Assembly: GCA_963665975.1 (NCBI GenBank)
Contig: OY762508.1
Coordinates: 3,658,001 to 3,722,000, forward strand
Direction: 5' to 3'
Source: G963665975 sp963665975
GTDB lineage: Bacteria; Bacteroidota; Rhodothermia; Rhodothermales; Bin80
Length of the DNA stretch: 64,000 nt
Shown here: one piece after another, positions 62,301 through 64,000 of the stretch
Layout of the letters: the number at the start of each line of letters is the position of its first letter
Numbering within the stretch: position 1 is the stretch's first letter
The notes under the pieces: generated by a model
What the model was told of the DNA's origin: nothing
Seen by the model: only the letters and a program-made list of their open reading frames with translations
Database searches by the model: none
Translations under genes and position numbers: made by a program

Positions 62301-63399
62301 TGAAGCGGCCTTTGATGCCGATGGCGGCGATCAGGTGGACATCTTCAAGCTGTCCCTGCAGGCGGACTGGATCTACCACGTACGCACGCGGAAGCCCGAA
62401 GGAGGTTACGGCGGCGGCTTCTCCGCTCGTCTGGTCAAGGCCAGTGACACGGAAACCAATCTACTGGACGCGGACAACCGGGGCTACAACACCCGGTATT
62501 CGGGTGACAACCTGAAGCTGAATATCATTCCCGATGAAACGGGCGATTACTTCCTCGAACTCACGGGAGATGGTTCTGGAGATTACCAGGTGGGTATGAA
62601 AGGCCGCGACATTACCGAGCTCAAGACCAAGGGCGAGCCCAATAACACCGTGGCGGAGGCTGATGCCATGGGGGCCCAGGAGTTTAACATGCCGGGCGCC
62701 CCCACCACCTACATGCTCTACAATGAGAATTTCGCGTGGGATGCGGCGCAACACCCGATCTCAGCCAGGTGGGGAGACGACATCGATATCTATCGGTACG
62801 ATCTAATGGCAGGCGACACCCTCATCGCGGAATCCATGCCCGTAGACGGGCCGCTGTGGCCACGCGACTATGATGGCTACATGCGCTTGCTTTCAGCTAC
62901 CGGCGACACGCTCGTCAGTAATGACGACGGCGGGTTCGACTGGCACTCGAGGATAGAGTTTGTCCCCGAGGAGGCCGGGTCCTATTTCGTAATGCTGCAT
63001 TCGCAGGACTACGGTGGCGATAATGGCGGCGATATTGGCGGCGGAACCGACCGCGATCCGTCGCGAGGCGAATACAACCTGTCCGTTTCCTTGAAGGGCA
63101 TGGTCGTAACTGCACTCGAGAGCGACGAAGTGCCGGAGGAATTCGTGCTGCATCAGAATTACCCCAACCCCTTCAACCCGGTGACGACCATTAGCTACTC
63201 GTTGCCTGAGGCACGCAACGTAACGCTCACGGTGTACAACGTACTTGGACAGCGGGTGGCGGTTCTTGTGGACCAATACCGTACTGCAGGGACGTTCGTG
63301 GTGAACTTCGATGCCTCTCGTCTGGCATCCGGCCTGTATATGTACCAGTTGCGGGCGGGTGATCATGTGCAGAATAAGTCCATGATCCTGATCAAATAG
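59374..63399 (+). CDS. T9SS-sorted protein with multiple PPC-like modules
   Basis: A 1341-residue protein: a strong AGGAGG ribosome site, signal peptide (LNTALGQSK, residue 23), an acidic helical stretch, then about eight modules of the bacterial pre-peptidase C-terminal (PPC) type. Each has an EPNNS-like start and a DxDxYRF-like turn: EANNFFDTADNI, EPNQSNVEV, EPNNSAMEATSI, EPDDDPVAAL, ESEDNNSFQTAN, EPNNSKTEADAM, EPNNTFAEADAN and EPNNTVAEADAM. It ends with the T9SS sorting domain NYPNPFNPVTTISYSL to MILIK. There is no peptidase domain, so it is not a protease; adhesion or ligand binding at the cell surface is likely but inferred. Confidence 0.85.
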   Translation: MKNVTVLLAGLMIVSTLNTALGQSKAVDPALEQRYGENYEEILQKYGDNPLLLQRAEEEAQIERGLSRSMYERFQSLDDRYVVRDEAEANNFFDTADNINDVLATNSAIRPDEASGGLIRAMLTEGDVDVYRFTVDTTKMYYFASTHSFLSDGEDGLSMHHRLFHMSDLDTMLVEDFNGTGIDKIRGDIVGESGDGRNGSNDFRLTGWVSPVDAATGEMLTGDFYLWVFNNDSPQLTGSYHLVAYAIDREPWVSKFEPNQSNVEVLTGGLQSVLPTDAVVRTFMLFNPDTLKNQEAGGGFIQANSVYPELLGRGDEDVDHFLFQYKEGHNVVIETLPYFGWYRDNDGTIGSGGSRLSDPRIRVYDGDYTTKLFEDDDGGREVMDGPNNIHSRLVLTPENLATQGITADTPLFLWVSAWASTTRDPDFGTVNNNDPGRLMYQVYLHQYRTDPAEIEPNNSAMEATSIAARADTSSSGEFSGAGDEDWYRVFLHEVRMYTIFVSDPTVQMEVFHEYESGEVTMLSSNILGPDQLSDGLVTGFSPDQSGAYLVKLSGGSGSYQFGVLDKGQIWGGLNANEPDDDPVAALQQDQLPVGPGAAPANGMIYPAGDLDHYHFTVDAGTDINLTLSGTQKIVADFGGEMELFASDGTSLGVSDMGINIVAPAAGLYVVQVRSSSVGFYTLSGGQPFEESEDNNSFQTANLIALGESFIYEASLTAGDVDYFQLALEAGNLYSFRSLDNGTGAPLTVEFFDDVEGTTLLDESSWHNNYSGDNFKIANIIPRESKAYYLKISGSAGPYKLTSRVNPDYAALLNRGEPNNSKTEADAMGDYQAFGADVAYVLSDPDHPRFFGDEDWFRVMLAAGQTIGVEAKPVGVDPDRWNRDTDTKIVIFDASGSTELADDDDGGNDWYSKVSHTASEDGMVYVQIRTSRDTAGADDRSMNRGDYLLYITVTSEEVEPNNTFAEADANPLPTGFIEAAFDADGGDQVDIFKLSLQADWIYHVRTRKPEGGYGGGFSARLVKASDTETNLLDADNRGYNTRYSGDNLKLNIIPDETGDYFLELTGDGSGDYQVGMKGRDITELKTKGEPNNTVAEADAMGAQEFNMPGAPTTYMLYNENFAWDAAQHPISARWGDDIDIYRYDLMAGDTLIAESMPVDGPLWPRDYDGYMRLLSATGDTLVSNDDGGFDWHSRIEFVPEEAGSYFVMLHSQDYGGDNGGDIGGGTDRDPSRGEYNLSVSLKGMVVTALESDEVPEEFVLHQNYPNPFNPVTTISYSLPEARNVTLTVYNVLGQRVAVLVDQYRTAGTFVVNFDASRLASGLYMYQLRAGDHVQNKSMILIK

Positions 63400-63409
63400 A
63401 CGAGATCAT

Positions 63410-63466
63410 TTCCGGGCGCGCAGGCGCAGGGGTCATATTGGCTGATTGCTCCTGCGCGTCCGGGAA
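63410..63466. terminator. Long imperfect inverted repeat after the PPC-protein gene
   Basis: TTCCGGGCGCGCAGG pairs with CCTGCGCGTCCGGGAA over about 15 bases with one bulge and one G-T pair, around a 26-base loop. It begins 11 bases after the stop codon. A T run is absent, so it is a candidate RNA 3'-end stabiliser or atypical terminator for the surface operon. Confidence 0.45.
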
Positions 63467-63541
63467 TCTGCACCACTGTCGGACTGGAGAGGTGCTGCAC
63501 GCTTTCCAGATCACCTGGCCCGGCTCTACAGGCGGGTAGGT

Positions 63542-63575
63542 AAGCTGGGCCTCGCACCGCGTGCGGGCCCAGCTT
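63542..63575. terminator. Stable 15-bp hairpin upstream of the PpiC-like gene
   Basis: AAGCTGGGCCTCGCAC and GTGCGGGCCCAGCTT pair almost perfectly, with one bulged base and a three-base CGC loop. It ends 20 bases before the ATG of the next gene and has no T run. It could end the surface-operon transcript or fold into the leader of the next gene. Confidence 0.45.
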
Positions 63576-63594
63576 CGTCATTGCGCCGGAGCAG

Positions 63595-64000
63595 ATGGCA
63601 CGCTTCCTTCTTATTGCGGTCCTGGCTCTCTCTCTGACAAGTTGCAAAGAGAGGCAGAATGAAGACCAGGTTCTTGCACGAATCGGTGACAAGACCATTA
63701 CGGTCGAAGAATTCAGGCTCAACTATGCTTTCGGCCACGGGCACCTGCGCCGGGGAGAGGATCCACGCCGAGGGTATCTGAATCTGATGATCCTCGAAAA
63801 AGCCCTGGCGCTGGAGGCCGAAGAGGCGCATCTCGATACGGCCCAGGCCGTCATCCATGCGATGCACACGTTGCGCGAAGAGCTCCTGATTGAGCGCGTC
63901 TTTGAAGAGAAGGTCCTCGCAAACATAAGTGTATCGGACGACGAGATTCGTGAGGAGATAAATCGGGCAGCAGTACGATTCCGATTCCGGTTCCTTCCCG
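63595..64000 (+). CDS. Peptidyl-prolyl isomerase-like (PpiC/SurA N-terminal) lipoprotein, partial
   Basis: The first 135 residues of a protein cut by the window end. A lipoprotein signal with lipobox LTSC (Cys17) is followed by DQVLARIGDKTITVEEFRLNYAFG, the usual opening of SurA/PrsA-type chaperones. After it come helices (YLNLMILEKALALEAEEAH, LREELLIERVFEEKVLANISVSDDEIREEI) that match the SurA_N domain. The catalytic rotamase domain, if present, lies beyond the window. It would assist folding of outer-membrane or exported proteins, which fits the adjacent surface operon. Confidence 0.8.
   Translation, partial: MARFLLIAVLALSLTSCKERQNEDQVLARIGDKTITVEEFRLNYAFGHGHLRRGEDPRRGYLNLMILEKALALEAEEAHLDTAQAVIHAMHTLREELLIERVFEEKVLANISVSDDEIREEINRAAVRFRFRFLP

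Overview
The window looks like chromosomal DNA of a free-living, probably marine, Gram-negative heterotroph of the Rhodothermia/Balneolia side of the Bacteroidota. The main evidence is in the secreted proteins. Two large exported proteins, and one orphan fragment, carry type IX secretion (T9SS) C-terminal sorting domains of the NYPNPFNP type. There is also a PorV/PorQ-like barrel, a SusC-like TonB receptor with a carboxypeptidase-regulatory plug domain, and VPS10/BNR and M1 peptidases with signal peptides. Base composition is moderately GC-rich. No rRNA, CRISPR array, phage or insertion sequence is visible; one tRNA-Thr gene is present.

Layout. 1-9.7 kb holds housekeeping and envelope genes: partial mlaE-like permease, radA, an ECF sigma factor with a membrane anti-sigma-like protein and two paralogous exported coiled-coil proteins, apt, a short-chain dehydrogenase, a secreted rhodanese, mnmA, a small lipoprotein and a response regulator with a degenerate receiver. 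9.9-15.6 kb holds a trans-3-hydroxy-L-proline pair (proline-racemase-fold dehydratase plus ornithine-cyclodeaminase-fold reductase), an M1 aminopeptidase and an alditol-oxidase-like flavoprotein, then tRNA-Thr. 15.9-23.1 kb holds an osmoprotectant ABC operon. It has been split by about 4.25 kb of foreign-looking material, flanked by about 0.6-kb direct repeats that contain the ends of the ABC genes. 23.1-28.6 kb holds an M32 carboxypeptidase, hpf, a lipoprotein, a class II DAHP synthase and a zinc alcohol dehydrogenase.

28.7-42.4 kb is a plus-strand myo-inositol catabolic cluster. Its order is iolC, iolD, a sugar ABC transporter (binding protein, permease, ATPase), iolA, a VPS10/BNR exoprotein, iolE, iolG and an fbaB-type class I aldolase. 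No iolB is seen. 42.4-51.1 kb is a minus-strand catabolic cluster: SnoaL-like protein, two GMC oxidoreductases, aldehyde dehydrogenase, enoyl-CoA hydratase, fused CoA-transferase and a Gfo/Idh/MocA oxidoreductase. It reads like an alcohol to aldehyde to acid to acyl-CoA route for an unknown substrate. 51.5-63.4 kb is a plus-strand surface operon: TonB receptor, a 1292-residue exported protein, a PorV/PorQ-like barrel and a 1341-residue T9SS cargo with about eight PPC-like modules. A partial PpiC/SurA-like lipoprotein closes the window.

The most unusual structure is the split osmoprotectant ABC locus. An intact ATPase is followed by a decayed permease start, and 4.8 kb away a truncated ATPase end is followed by an intact binding-protein/permease gene. 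This is the geometry a single-crossover integration, or a duplication followed by reciprocal loss, would leave. The intervening block carries a secreted protein built from tandemly duplicated Cache-like units and a PLP decarboxylase. All function calls come from reading motifs by eye; no database search was run.
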